From contig ML986581.1 in NCBI GenBank assembly GCA_010094045.1, positions 124,001-188,000 on the forward strand: a DNA stretch of 64,000 nt, read 5' to 3'. This document shows, in pieces, positions 34,897 through 46,443 of the stretch (position 1 is the first letter of the stretch; every line of letters begins with the position of its first letter). The position numbers were made by a program, and so were the translations under genes. This DNA comes from Lojkania enalia (taxonomy: Eukaryota > Ascomycota > Dothideomycetes > Pleosporales). The notes beneath the pieces are model-generated. The model did not search any database and had not been told where the DNA came from. It saw only the letters and a list, made by a program, of their open reading frames with translations.

Positions 34897-35387
34897 ACAA
34901 CCCACGATCGCCACACCGATCTTGGGCTTTGACGAAGATCATTCCAGGGAGCCCACATTAGCAATAACCCCCATCGTAACAGCGATCAGCTGAGTAAGTA
35001 TCTACCTACCTAGGTAGCAAGTAACAACGGATTCCGGAGATAACGAAGTGGGGTTGGACGAACGTACTAAGGACGAACTTCAGCTGGCAACATCCATCCA
35101 AGCTCCCCAGACAAATTCCCGACAACTTCCGTTTTAAGCAGCCCCCTCCCCTCAAAAAAGTCCGGACGCATCTCACAGCGTAATCCCTCCCTCCCGGACA
35201 AAGCGCACGCGAACCCCGTGGTCCAGCCTTCCCCATCCAGCGACCACTTCGATTATCGCGCACCGAGGCCCCGGGCGAAGCAAGGCACGTGGCGTGGCGG
35301 CGGACAAGGCGGGCAAGAATAGCAACTTTCGTGAGATTTTTACGAAGCCACAAGTCTTTCTAGAAAAGAAAACGGCAATTTACCGAA

Positions 35388-35409
35388 CCCCCCCCCCCCC
35401 CCCCCCCCC
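35388..35409 (+). repeat. Poly-C run of 22
   Basis: Twenty-two consecutive C about 85 nt before the SDR start codon. The exact length may be affected by sequencing error. Confidence 0.9.
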
Positions 35410-35493
35410 TCCCGTGCCGACGTGTAGAAGAGTTTTGCTATTGGTAATACTTCGCGTTGGTGGCAGACATTGGGAGGAAAGAAGCTTGGACGA

Positions 35494-36895
35494 ATGTCCG
35501 TTTTTCAGAAAGGCGGCACGGCGCTGATTACAGGCGGGGCTTCAGGGATTGGGTTTGCGGTTGCGCGGGTGTGTTTGGCGCATGGGATGCGCGTGGCGAT
35601 TGTTGATGTTAATACCGCATTGCTGGAGTATGCGAAGGGGCAGTTGGGGAGTGGGGATGTGGAGGTCTATCACGCCGATGTCTCGAAGGAGAGCGATTGG
35701 CGGACGCTGAAAGAGAAGGTTGGGAGCAAGTTTGGGGACGTAGATTTCTTGATGCTGAATGCTGGCATTGGAGCGAGGGGGACGTGGGGGGACGGCGAAT
35801 ACTTTGAAAAGGTATGTGGCACACATTTGTCAATTGTCTTTCTATTTGCGTGGAGCCCTAGGCGGTGGTATGGAGGTGTTTTTGCACGTGTTGCGCGAGA
35901 TGCTACCCAAGCGAGTTCTCATTGGCGACGGTACAGGGGCGCCGACGCTTTACAAGGCCTTGTAGTGGCCGTTTCAGCGTCCCGATGAACCTAACGCTGC
36001 AAACCTGATTGCGCAACACTCCAGGGTTGAGTTTTGGGCCATGGCCCTCAGGATCAGATCTCGTGCAGAATCTAGTCCACCGGACGGACAAGATCTCCAA
36101 CGGCCACGCTAACGGACGGCCCAGATCTTCGCCACCAACCTCTTCGGCGTCGTAAATGGGTTGAACACATTCGTCCCTAGCTTCAAAGCTCGCACAACGC
36201 CCGGCACCATCGTCATAACCGGCTCCAAGCAAGGCATCACAAACCCACCCGGCAATGCAGCGTACAACGCTAGCAAAGCGGCCGTCAAGACCCTAACGGA
36301 GCATTTGAGTTTCGATCTACGGGACTCGAAGACGTCTGTGCATCTGCTAGTGCCGGGGTGGACGTTCACAGGCCTGGTACGTGCTCCCCTTCCATTCTTC
36401 CAGACTAATTTCACCCTGTTCTATCCTGCTTCGATGAGAGTTCCAGGTCTGGATCTCTGAGCAACGCGTAGATTAGCAAAACGCCACCACGTGCGTATCC
36501 TTGCATCCACGCTCTTTTGTCGCGTTTTGCCAATCTACCTGGTGCACCAACTCTTATTGCAATGTAACATCAGATCTGCCCCCATCACACTGTACTCGTC
36601 ACCCTTATGCAATGCCCGGTTCTAATGACTGTAGAGCGGCAACGCGCCCGGTTCCAACACGCAGAAGCCCGATGGTGCATGGCATGCATCCCAAGTCGCA
36701 GATTACATGTACCAGCAGATCGCGGAAGGACAATTCTACATCATCTGTCCGGACGACGACGTAAGTGAGGCGACTGACAAGAAGAGGATGCTGTGGAGCG
36801 TCGGGGATGTCGTGAATGGGCGCCCGCCGTTGACGAGGTGGAGGCCGGAGTGGAAAGAGGAGGCTCTGAAGTGGATGGAGGAATGTGATGTTTAG
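35494..36895 (+). CDS. Short-chain dehydrogenase/reductase (SDR)
   Basis: Three exons (35494-35811, 36125-36376, 36635-36895) give 276 residues, the standard SDR length. Both introns, 35812-36124 (313 nt) and 36377-36634 (258 nt), are far longer than others here, yet all junctions are in phase and restore the fold. Rossmann motif TGGASGIG (13-20), acidic VDVN after strand 2 (Asp38, favouring NAD over NADP), NAGIG (89-93), then ATNLFGVVNG, catalytic Ser140 in ITGSKQG, Tyr153 and Lys157 in YNASK, and PGWTFTGL. The C-terminal part (YQQIAEGQFYIICPDDD, RWRPEW) resembles a common group of uncharacterised fungal SDRs. It should carry out NAD(P)-dependent oxidation or reduction of a small alcohol or ketone in the cytosol. 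It lies beside an MFS transporter gene; a link is possible but unproven. Confidence 0.9.
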
Positions 36896-37925
36896 GCATG
36901 GTATATTTCAGAAATAGTGCGGTATGCCCGCCTCGATTGCTTAGTGTTCTTACACCGCGCGTGTTGCACTCGATAACCAGTCTTAATTCTGAGGCATATT
37001 GGTAGATTAGGTAAATACTACTGCGCATTCCCTTGCCCCCCGAAGTATTTGCCATCAAAGCCTCTCTACATCTATCTCAAAATCGTCTATTTACACATGA
37101 ACAAACTCATCTAATTCCAAACTTCCAAGAGCCTTTCACAGCCGCTTGCAAACCGCTTGGACCTCTCCTCCCCAAATTGCCGGAGTCGCTCGCACACCCT
37201 TTCCCATATCCCCTAATCAAGTGTCGCAGTTCGCACAAGTGACAAGGTCTAGCAAAATCCGTTACTGTGTAGCCGTATGTGCTCATAAACGCGATGAATG
37301 CTCCTCATAACGTGAAGCTACAACCCCATTCCATATTTACCTACCCACCCTTTCTAAGCTCGACGCAGACAATTAATTACTTCTACCGGCTTCAATATCC
37401 CCGTGAATTCGCAGGAATATCTAGTGATTTAAAGACGCAGGCGGCGTTGAATTACGCTGAACAGCGAGCCTGTACCTCGGGGAGTCGTTTACTTATTGGG
37501 CGTCAGTTCAGGGGTTTCTGGCTTGCCGATTTGTCCGTATGAAGGATTTGCTTTTTGTGGGGTTCTGGCTTGATAGGAGAGAGCTGCGGCTGGGTGGTGT
37601 GCGCGATTGTTTGAATTAGTAGGGGGGGCCCGGGCTGAGATGGAAATTGGCGAAAGTATTGCACATGGGAGTTTTGTTTTCTCGAATATATGCTAGTTTC
37701 GGGGCCATGTGATTATAACGATGTTTGAACCGAAAGCCTCTGTTTTTCGAGTTAATGTCACACTTTCCGGATACTCCTGCACTGCTGACCTAGTTCAATG
37801 CTATAGACAAGTTGAAGGTCAGGATTCTGATGCGTCTTTGGCTTATGTGACAATGCCGCCATATCAATTCTAGTAAGTTGCTCTTAGTTTTAATAGGTCT
37901 AATCCAGGCTAAAATACCAATTAGA
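36896..37925 (+). other. Convergent intergenic interval, SDR / MFS
   Basis: No coding signature beyond short chance ORFs; holds the 3' ends of the two flanking genes. Confidence 0.5.
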
Positions 37926-39606
37926 TTAAACAACTGGGCCGCCTTTTACACGGAGCCTAGCGCCATAGATCTGTAGAACCACGATAATACCCATTGCCGC
38001 AGCAACAATAATCGCTTGAATACCGAAAGAGAGACCGAAGCCACTCTTCTCTCCCCAGGGCTGTTGAAAATATCCGACCGAGAACCCTGAGATGACTAGC
38101 ATGCAATTAGCAACGCCCTGGGCTACCGAATAGTGGACACTCACCTCGAGCAAAGTTCAACAGTCCAGAGACTTCGGAACTCGCGGTTCCATACGAATCT
38201 AATGCGTATGCAGTGATGGCAACAGTCGCCAGCATAACGCCGAAGACATACATGCCCCATCCCATAATGATCCCAGCATAGCTCAAATGCTTCTCCAGCG
38301 TTATACCTACGATGATCAAGCCAGGAATCATCAACGCGGCTGCAACGTAGTTTGTTACGAGACGAGCTTCGGGCTTGAAGACGCCCTCGTGTTTGCGGAT
38401 ATAGCGATCTGCGATAAAGTCGTTGAAGAAGTGGCCGAAGGTCTCGCCAAGCGCGACAGCTACTAGTGGCGTAAAGTACAGGTATCCGACAGCCTTTGGA
38501 CCGAAGCCATAGCCTCCAAGCTCCTCAGGGGTCTCGAGGAGGATGGTGCTGGTGATGTTGATTCCGACGGCCCACATGAAGCTCATGGCACTGTATACTA
38601 GTTAGAATTTCAGATAGTTGTTTAGAAAATAGACGACTTACTAGTAAATCATCGCAGGGATGATAATTGGCTTGAGAAAAGTCGATACCAGACGGGTGCA
38701 AGAATGTGCAAGAGTCTTGAAGTACCCTTTATGGTGCTGAATCTGCCAAATGCCAACGATGCGAGAGAGCCTTCCAGTTAGCGATTGAGGTCTGTCAGGC
38801 TGCTCGCCAACCGGAATGCTCCGCTCATAGTATGTCTCATCGCAAATCAACAGGATAAGAACCATATCGAGGCATCCCATAGCGAAGACTAGCCACATAA
38901 CTGGCCTCCAATCACCAGTTCCAGCAATGATGAAATTGGCAAAGAATGGACCAAGGTATGGTGACAAGATAAACAGAGCAACCCAGATTCCGATCTTTCG
39001 AGCGTGTTCATGAAAGTAGAACATATCCTTAACGCAAGCCAGCCCAACGACTTGGTAAGCTGTGAGAGTGAGACCCATCATGGCCCTGAATCCATAGTAG
39101 ACCGGGAAGCTAGTAGTGACCGCGCAGGCGAGTGTGAAAAGGACACCAGAAAGCGTTGACCAGAACATGACCGGAGCGCGGCCCCACCAGGAGGATACAA
39201 CAATCCAAAACAGACCTCCAATTCCAAGCATCAGGACATTAAGATTGCCAGACTCGTTTACTTTTGGCGGTGGCAGTCCCCATTCCTCACCTTGGACGAC
39301 AATTAACGGAATACCAGCACCAGATCCGAAGTCTCCGAGGAAAGCTGTGAATGAGACAATCCCGAGCATGAGATGTTTCCGGCTCCACGACCAGTTGAGA
39401 GGGTCATTTGGATCGGACGATGGTTGAGGGATAAGCACAGTGTGCCCATCTTTTGCGAGTTTTAAATTCCCATATTGACCCTTCTCAAGATGTGCTGCAT
39501 TAGTGTCTAGAAGCACGACATCCGTCTCGTGCCCGGCCTCTTGTTCGCGGATATGTTCGCGGGTCGCTGTATCGATATAGGTGATTTCGGCTTTCGTGTC
39601 GGCCAT
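37926..39606 (-). CDS. MFS transporter, DHA1-like drug/polyamine:H+ antiporter type
   Basis: Three exons (39606-38642, 38590-38145, 38086-37926) encode 523 residues; introns 38591-38641 and 38087-38144. The second intron must be removed to join LLNFAR to GFSVGYFQQPWGE, a conserved end of this group. A polar cytosolic N-terminus of about 90 residues with IPQPSSDPNDPLNWSWSRK precedes span 1, the usual entry motif of fungal DHA1 antiporters. Signature spans follow: FWIVVSSWWGRAPVMFWST (motif A region), YYGFRAMMGLTLTAYQVVG, ALFILSPYLGPFFANFI (motif C region) and WRPVMWLVFAMGCLDMVLIL; a charged central loop follows span 6. About twelve spans are expected. Substrate unknown; export of toxic compounds across the plasma membrane is the family's usual role. 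Confidence 0.9.
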
Positions 39607-42600
39607 TGCGGTTCAAGTCGTCGCCGCAGTATCCAACGAGATGAAACTCTTCAGAGAAAGGGGGGAAAAAATTGCAAAAATTGATCTACAGGAGGAAGTG
39701 ATGCAGTGTCTACTTATGAGCAAGGTCCCTCCATCCAGGCGGTACTTGTTGATAATGCAAAGCGCGAACCCTAGACAGGATGCTTGGCCTTCATTGGCTA
39801 AATGCAACCCCATGGGGGGGTAGCTAGATTCTAGCTCTGGAGCTACTGAGGACGTGGATACGGCATCTCTCCGCTCACACAACTGCCGAAACATTACAGA
39901 GGCGGAATTTGGCCGAGGCCGAAAAAGCTTCGAATCAGAGACCGCCTTGAGGATCTAATACGCGGCAAGGCACTGTTTACCGAGAATACGACGCGACGAT
40001 CTATGCAAAGTTCCGAAGAGCAAAGCTTGTTACAATTACCGCTCATTCCAAGATTGGGGCGATCTGTCCCACGATCCAGAGCGATGGGCGAAGGGGATGG
40101 ACTCCCGGAGCGCCCAATGTAGATTATTGTCGGATTTACTCAGTCGTGTCAGGAAGTTCTCGGCTCTCGCAAGCTTTGGCTCAGGGCTGGGAAAAGACCC
40201 ACTGAGAACCGTCCGGCCATGGCAAAGCCACACGTAGCGATTGATTTGAACGAGGGTTTTGTCACAGAGAGCGTCGCTAGGCGTTGTGTGTGACCATGTT
40301 AGAGATGTGGGACAGTACTTGGCTAACCCTGAGTTGGTAGGCGCAATGTGGGGAAGACATGTATTGGGGAATACGTTGGGGAAGGCCCACAACTCTCCGT
40401 CCTTCATCTCGGTTGCTATCATAGAACCCTGTGCACAGTTTCATTTCCCAAAATATTCTACGCTCATGATAGACTATCGCTGCATCGTGGAGATGCATTG
40501 GCCTTCTATGTTTCCTTCTTGAAGCCGGATTCTCGACTTTCATTAATTTTATAGATGTGGGGTTGTCTAGGTCCAGAATTTCAGATCTCGCTCGAGCTAC
40601 TGTATATCGCAGAAGCGAACCTCAGTATTACGAATTCTGCGCTTGCGGTCTCCACTTCTTACTCGTAACTCTTTCCGACAGGATCCAGCGAAATGGAATC
40701 AGATCGGAAGGGAATACGCCTTGGCTAGGCTTCAGCCTCTGAAGACGACGGCGAATTCCAAGGCTAAGAGAGTCATGATACGTGATGATAGGAGAAAAGA
40801 CGGCAAGGAGGATTTGGAAGCTAGGGGATAATTCGGCGTACACAGGTACCGAAATAGGCCCGCGTCCACTTGACCCTCCAGCGGAGCATCCGGTACCGGC
40901 ATTCTGGATACCAGTACCCGTCCAGAGGAAATCGTATATAAACAATTCGCTTCCATTTTAGTGTCAGGCCCTCGTTACTTATGAAGGCTTTCAACTCACA
41001 GTGCGCTCCGCATCACTTGAGCTTCTAAAGGCAAACACATTGCATGCTCAAAATGTCGTGTATCAGGCAGCATCAATCGCCGAGGCAAATATCGACGTAT
41101 CGAAGGAGGGTAAGTGGCCTGTCTGGCTAGAGACTGGCAATGGCGAGAATATATAGGCTTGAAAACAGGCCAACTATAATAGGATAGTGGAAACAAGTGA
41201 CACAATGTATTGCCTATTCATCCATTTACATCTTCTCCTTATCACCTTCTGCTTTCTTCACGCTTTGCCTTCAAGCATCTTAACCACTTCGATTAAATTT
41301 CCAATAACGAGGAAGGCCCAAATCGGCGCGCTCAGCCGCACCGGCTTTGTGCTTGATTCTCAAATATCTTTCCAACGGACGTCATCCTCATCCAATATTT
41401 GAGGCATTTTGCCCACTTGACCCTACGGTTGAGTTCTCATTTTCACTACTAGCATTAAGCTCATTTAAGTATGGAGATACCTACCCCAGAGAACAACGTG
41501 TGCATCGGAATTTGATTCGCGCCTCAGCAAAAAGTGCACAAAGTAGGTAGATATTGATAGAGGGGAACGTAATTGGGCTCTAATATAACGAAGATTTTTT
41601 TTTATTTTTTTATTTTAGCATGTATCTCAAATTGGAAGTAAGCAAGGAATATTGAGCATTGGTTTTCATTTATCAGCATTGGGGGTGGTTCGACGGCGAA
41701 GGTGGCCTGGCGTGAGATGCAGATCGAGACATTCAGAATCTAAGTGAACTTGAATTTGATTCTTATCCAAGTTAAAAAGATCCTAGAATTCTTCCAAATC
41801 TAAAATCCGAAGTAACACTGCAGTCCAATCGCCCTTATCCAAGACCCGGACCGGCAGACTAGTAGCCCATTGGGTTACCAATAGTGAATTCTACCTTTTA
41901 ATGTAAAACTTATCATGGAGATGTAAAAAGTGAAAGGAATGTGGGACTGCAGCCCGTCCCGGTAAATATTTACACACAATAGGCGGGGAATAGCTGGTTT
42001 TGAGATTAAGAATCATGCGTCGTCCAGTCAAACGAGGCGATGATCTATGCAGAATCTTGCCATTGCGAGAGCATGTCTGCATATTAGAGCAAGTTTAAAC
42101 AGTTGAATCCGTAAGTTTGGAGATGTCTACTTCAGGCAGGATCTTATGTACCAGAGGGTTGTAAATATCGAGTACAATGTTCATCTGAAGAGAGCAAAGA
42201 TTGCCTAGTTTCTTTTTGTTTCTTTCTTTTTTTCTTCCTCTTCTCCATCAGAACCAGCCACAAATTCCTAAATAGATAGAATCTATTAGTAAACAGTTGA
42301 TTATTACTAAAAGTCTACGTGGTCTTGGTTAGTTGCAGAGACCTGTTGCCTAGGAACAGATCGACGCTCCGGATGCTACTCTACGGGGCAATGCGGGCTA
42401 ATATAATGTCCATCTCTAAGCATATGAGTAATACAAAGTCTGCTCGCTTTCCCGATTGCACTGATCACAGCATAATTTCGCCCTACAAAAGCAGAGGGAA
42501 AAGGCCTGCTTATTAAACATATTACCTCATTGTCCAGCACTGGCAGTCCCTCCATTACCGCGATATGTAGGACGTTTCTTTATACTAAACATAAGATTTT

Positions 42601-43317
42601 CCCTCTATGCAGCCATTTGTGTAGATCCACTACGTAGAGGAATGACATTTCTTTTGATCATAACATAATCACCTAAATCATGGCCTGATCCATGGTGCAT
42701 CCGGCGCATGTCCCTCCGGAGATGTCACAAATTTAGCCATAACTTTATGTCGTATAAAAGAAAATTCCATCAGCTAATTTACGCGTTTTAACAGAAACAT
42801 ACGCTGGAGGCAGGGGCTCGTAAAGTATTGAAGCCAAAGCAATCTTGCATTCGCATTTTGCAGTGTCTCATGGTACTCTCGGCGCTCGAACTATACTTGT
42901 ATGGAACATTCAACCTGTCAGTTCCTCTGCCGATCCAGACGCCGAAGCAGTTCTGAGATTGTACCTCTTTAATAAATTCATGTTTCGCCAGCGTTATCCG
43001 TTGCATACGCGATCTGCATCGTGGAATTTTTCCTCTCATCCACCATCCTATTCTAGACTAGCACGCTGCGAGTATCTAGGTTCGGCGCACGTTCCTGGGA
43101 CGCAAACAGCCTTGTGATAGAAGATACAGATAGATTGCCAGGATCAATCCTGGCGAATATGCAGTGTCGGAAATCCTACGTGCAGATAAGGAAGCACCTG
43201 ATGTACCAAGGTAACATACAGCACTGCGCAATGCTGCTAACCCCTCACTGGGGCTTTGATAAAGATAATACTTTGTTTCGCCGCTTCTCATCTTAAGAAT
43301 CATAAATATCTCAGTTT
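39607..43317 (+). other. Long gene-poor interval of 3.7 kb
   Basis: Only one weak candidate ORF (41205-41402) is notable. The interval has AT-rich patches (41590-41630, a T/A run; 42100-42800) and many short overlapping ORFs without protein character. Confidence 0.5.
41205..41402 (+). CDS. Candidate small secreted protein (doubtful)
   Basis: A 65-codon ORF from ATG 41205 whose first 20 residues (MYCLFIHLHLLLITFCFLHA) look like a signal peptide, followed by a short Ser/Ile-rich mature part without cysteines. A TATATAG sequence lies about 55 nt upstream. It could be a small secreted protein, the first exon of a lost gene, or chance in AT-rich DNA. Confidence 0.25.
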   Translation: MYCLFIHLHLLLITFCFLHALPSSILTTSIKFPITRKAQIGALSRTGFVLDSQISFQRTSSSSNI

Positions 43318-45018
43318 ATGCTTAATACAATGATGCATTGTATTTCACTCATTTCCTCGTTTATTGCCTTCATCTTTTTACACTCCTCCATCGCATCGCA
43401 AAGCTTAATCTCAAGCCAAAACCCCGACAACACATACTATGGCAACGTTAGCTACCCAGGCCAGAAAGGTCACGATTATGATTATACTTCCTTCAACCCC
43501 AACCAAACATACCGCGCTGAAGCCGTTATTGAGATGTTTCGGTTCGCCTGGAACGGCTACTACACCTACGCCTTTCCCAACGATGACCTCCTTCCAGTAA
43601 CCAATTCTTTCTCTAACTCGCGAAACGGTTGGGGCGTGATTGCCGTTGACGGCCTTGACACCGCAATCATTATGGAGCAAGAAGACATAATAAACCAAAT
43701 CCTGGACTTCATCCCCACCATCGATTTCACCAAAACCAACACGCCACAACCATCTGTGGTGTCGCTCTTCGAAACGAATATAAGATATATTGGTGGCTTG
43801 CTCGGCGCGTATGATTTGCTCAAGGGGCCATTCTCACATTTAGATGTAGACGACGAGAAAGTGGATGCGCTGCTTTCGCAATGTAAAACTCTCGCTGATA
43901 CCTTGAAATTTGCGTTTGATACGCCTAGCGGCATTCCAGTGAACCATGTGTTTCCGAACAATCACACCTTTTACCGTCGAGGACAAATGCAGGACGGAAC
44001 ACGAACCGCCGGGCTTGCCGAACTTGGAACATTAGTGCTTGAATGGCAGCACCTGTCCGACCTCACGGGGGACCCAGAGTATGGGAACCTAGCACAGAAA
44101 GCAGAATCTTATTTCCTCGACCCTAGTTCCGAAATCTGGCCTGGCCTTACTGGGGGCAATTTTAGTGTTGAGACTGGTAAGATCCTCGACGCGTATGGAG
44201 GCTGGATGAGCGGGAATGATAGTGCGTATGAGTACCTCATCAAGATGTATGTGTATGATCCGGAGAAGTATGCGATATATGGGGAACGATTTACTGCAGC
44301 CGCGGACTCCACCATCGCTCATCTCCTTTCCCATCCATCTTCCCGGCCTGATCTCACTATGGCCGGCAGCTACGCAGGAACAACAGTCGCTAATTACAGC
44401 GAGCAACTCGCCTGTTTTATTGGCGGCTCATTCATCCTTGGAAGCACTGCACTTGATCGTCCTGATTGGCTTCGGTACGGTCTTGATTTCTCAGAGTTCT
44501 GCGCAAATGGATATCGCTACGCTACCAGTGGCATCGGGCCTATTGTATATTCCTGGAACTTGACAGAACTCAGCTGGTCGAATTTCACGAACCAGACCGA
44601 GCACTATGAGAAGGCTGGATGGTTCATAAATGACAACGATCTATTTCTCAATGGACAAGCACCCGAAGCGATAGAAAGCTGGTACTATGCATACCAAGTG
44701 ACGGGCAACCCGTACTGGCGCGACGTCGCGTGGGCTTACACTTTGGCGCAGAATCGCACAGAAAGAATAGGGAGCGGGTTTAGTAGTATATTGAATGTGA
44801 TGGATGAGACGGGTGGCGGGTATGAGAATTTCATGGCGAGTTATATGCTGGCGGAGGTGTTGAAGTATCAATATTTAATCCAGGTGCCAGAAGCAAAGAA
44901 GGGAATCTGGGATATTGAGTACGCGCCAAATGGCGTGGGCAAGGGTGGTAATGTGAACTTCTTTGTGTATAATACCGAGGCACATCCTTTCAGGGTTAGA
45001 GCGATGGAGCCTGTGTAG
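43318..45018 (+). CDS. Secreted GH47 alpha-1,2-mannosidase (class I)
   Basis: One uninterrupted frame of 566 residues from ATG 43318 (ATG 43333 is also possible). The N-terminus (ISLISSFIAFIFLHSSIASQ) is a signal peptide or anchor. GH47 motifs appear in order: SRNGWGVIAVDGLDTAIIM (101-119), FETNIRYIGGLLGAYDL, a catalytic-region AELGTLVLEW, the GGNFSVETGKI stretch with its conserved loop, CFIGGSFILG, PEAIESWYYAYQVTGNPYWR, ENFMASYMLAEVLKY, and the calcium-binding Thr in NTEAHP (552-557) near the end. These enzymes remove alpha-1,2-linked mannose from N-glycans; with no clear stem region this one is more likely secreted than Golgi-resident (inference). Many N-x-S/T sites are present. The lack of introns sets it apart from most genes here. 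All motifs are intact. Confidence 0.93.
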   Translation: MLNTMMHCISLISSFIAFIFLHSSIASQSLISSQNPDNTYYGNVSYPGQKGHDYDYTSFNPNQTYRAEAVIEMFRFAWNGYYTYAFPNDDLLPVTNSFSNSRNGWGVIAVDGLDTAIIMEQEDIINQILDFIPTIDFTKTNTPQPSVVSLFETNIRYIGGLLGAYDLLKGPFSHLDVDDEKVDALLSQCKTLADTLKFAFDTPSGIPVNHVFPNNHTFYRRGQMQDGTRTAGLAELGTLVLEWQHLSDLTGDPEYGNLAQKAESYFLDPSSEIWPGLTGGNFSVETGKILDAYGGWMSGNDSAYEYLIKMYVYDPEKYAIYGERFTAAADSTIAHLLSHPSSRPDLTMAGSYAGTTVANYSEQLACFIGGSFILGSTALDRPDWLRYGLDFSEFCANGYRYATSGIGPIVYSWNLTELSWSNFTNQTEHYEKAGWFINDNDLFLNGQAPEAIESWYYAYQVTGNPYWRDVAWAYTLAQNRTERIGSGFSSILNVMDETGGGYENFMASYMLAEVLKYQYLIQVPEAKKGIWDIEYAPNGVGKGGNVNFFVYNTEAHPFRVRAMEPV

Positions 45019-45388
45019 GAGGTAATTTGGATAGATCGCAATTATGTGTTGATGGTCAAGACAAAATTCAGGGACCGCACATACCTTCTATTATAGTTGG
45101 AACATAAGCTGTCAGATGTCAAAAGCTATAACATCTAAATTCTACAATTTGCACTCGCATAATACGTACGATATATTTCATAATAACACAGTATTTACTT
45201 GACAGCCCTCTCTACCAATAAGAGGAGTTCATCGGCGGGGTAAGGCACTAAGCGGGTTTTCTCGGAGAGCTATAAGATGCATCATAACTTTATTTAGAAA
45301 CCTTAGCCATCAGTCCTTTTTGCTCGTATGTTTTGTCGCTTTCCATCTATCCGAGTCATTCCTCACTCAAATCCCTGCCTGTCACGAT
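45019..45388 (+). other. Intergenic stretch upstream of the GNAT gene
   Basis: Nothing recognised. The frame of the next gene is open back to 45320 but without an in-frame ATG before 45389. Confidence 0.5.
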
Positions 45389-45946
45389 ATGGAGGAAGCA
45401 ATAGAAGCAAATGTGGAAACGAAAAGCCTGACCAAGGCTAAACCAACCTGGCGCGAGCTATCCGTTAGCGACATTGAGAACCTCGTCCGCGTCGCCAACG
45501 AGATCCATCCCAATCTTCCTGAAAGTAATGAAGTTTTCGTAGAGCGCGTCAAGCTCTTCCCAGAAGGTTGCCTGGCTCTTCTGAAAGGCGAAGACGAGCT
45601 CTGCGGCTATGTCATCTCCCATCCCATACGCCGCCGCCAGCCTCCAGCTTTAGATAGTTTGCTTGGAGAGATAGTCTCCGATGCCGACCAATACTATATT
45701 CATGACCTAGCCATCCTACCTAAGGTCCAGGGACTTGGCCTTGCCCAGGAGTGCATGAAAAAGCTCTTTGTTGTTGCCAAGAGATTCCCCACAACCGGCC
45801 TCGTCTCCGTTTACGGCACGGCGCCGTTCTGGGGACGTTTTGGATTCTTGCCGGAGGAGATCGATGACTTTCTGGAAAAGAAGTTGGTTGATTACGGCGA
45901 CGATGCAACGTATCTCGAGCGAAAGAACGAGGAGTTTCAGGGGTGA
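45389..45946 (+). CDS. GNAT-family N-acetyltransferase
   Basis: Single exon, 185 residues; ATG 45389 (MEEAIEANVETKSL) is the first in-frame Met. The GNAT fold is seen in the order ELSVSDIENLVRVANEIHP (strand 1/helix 1), GCLALLKGEDELCGYVISHP (strands 2-3), YYIHDLAILPKVQGLGLAQE (strand 4 and acetyl-CoA pyrophosphate loop with Q-G-L-G-L-A), then VSVYGTAPFWGRFGFLPEE, where FWxRxGF is the classic GNAT ending. It should transfer an acetyl group from acetyl-CoA to an amine; the substrate cannot be told from sequence. No signal peptide, so probably cytosolic. Confidence 0.9.
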   Translation: MEEAIEANVETKSLTKAKPTWRELSVSDIENLVRVANEIHPNLPESNEVFVERVKLFPEGCLALLKGEDELCGYVISHPIRRRQPPALDSLLGEIVSDADQYYIHDLAILPKVQGLGLAQECMKKLFVVAKRFPTTGLVSVYGTAPFWGRFGFLPEEIDDFLEKKLVDYGDDATYLERKNEEFQG

Positions 45947-46443
45947 ACAAAAGACGAGTACAGAACCCGTGTGAGACATATATAAATTCTAGTATGGGTA
46001 TTACTATAGCTTGTAGTAGTGAGAGGCTCTGAGGTTGTATTAGGCTACTATCCTTTGCCCAATCTTAAAAGGTCTCTTTATCAATGAATACGTATGATTG
46101 TTCTGAAACCGCTGCAAACGATTGACACCAAATGACAGAAAATAGAACGAGTTTGAACCCTCCTGTTTCTTTCCTCGCTAGTAAACATCAAACAACTTCC
46201 TTTCATATCGTCTAAGACTCCGATGCATTGTCCTCGCTCCCCCATTCATTTTGGAAGCGATCTCTCACATTTAGTATATAGCTATACAAACAAATTACAG
46301 GTCTTCGATTCATTATCGTCAAAACTATCGCTAATGCGCTGCTAATTAGGCGTCAACTATTGAAATGCTCGATTGCTGACATGCTCTAGTCATATGACCA
46401 TAGTAGTTAGGCTTGTTGTATCACAGAACTGCACTTAATCCTT
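45947..46443 (-). other. Convergent intergenic interval, GNAT / TRM7
   Basis: No ORF or repeat of note; 3' flanks of both genes. Confidence 0.5.

Larger units (their letters stand above)
34530..35493 (+). other. Intergenic region with two simple repeats
   Basis: Apart from the hexanucleotide and poly-C repeats listed separately, nothing coding is seen. The right end should hold the SDR promoter. Confidence 0.5.
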
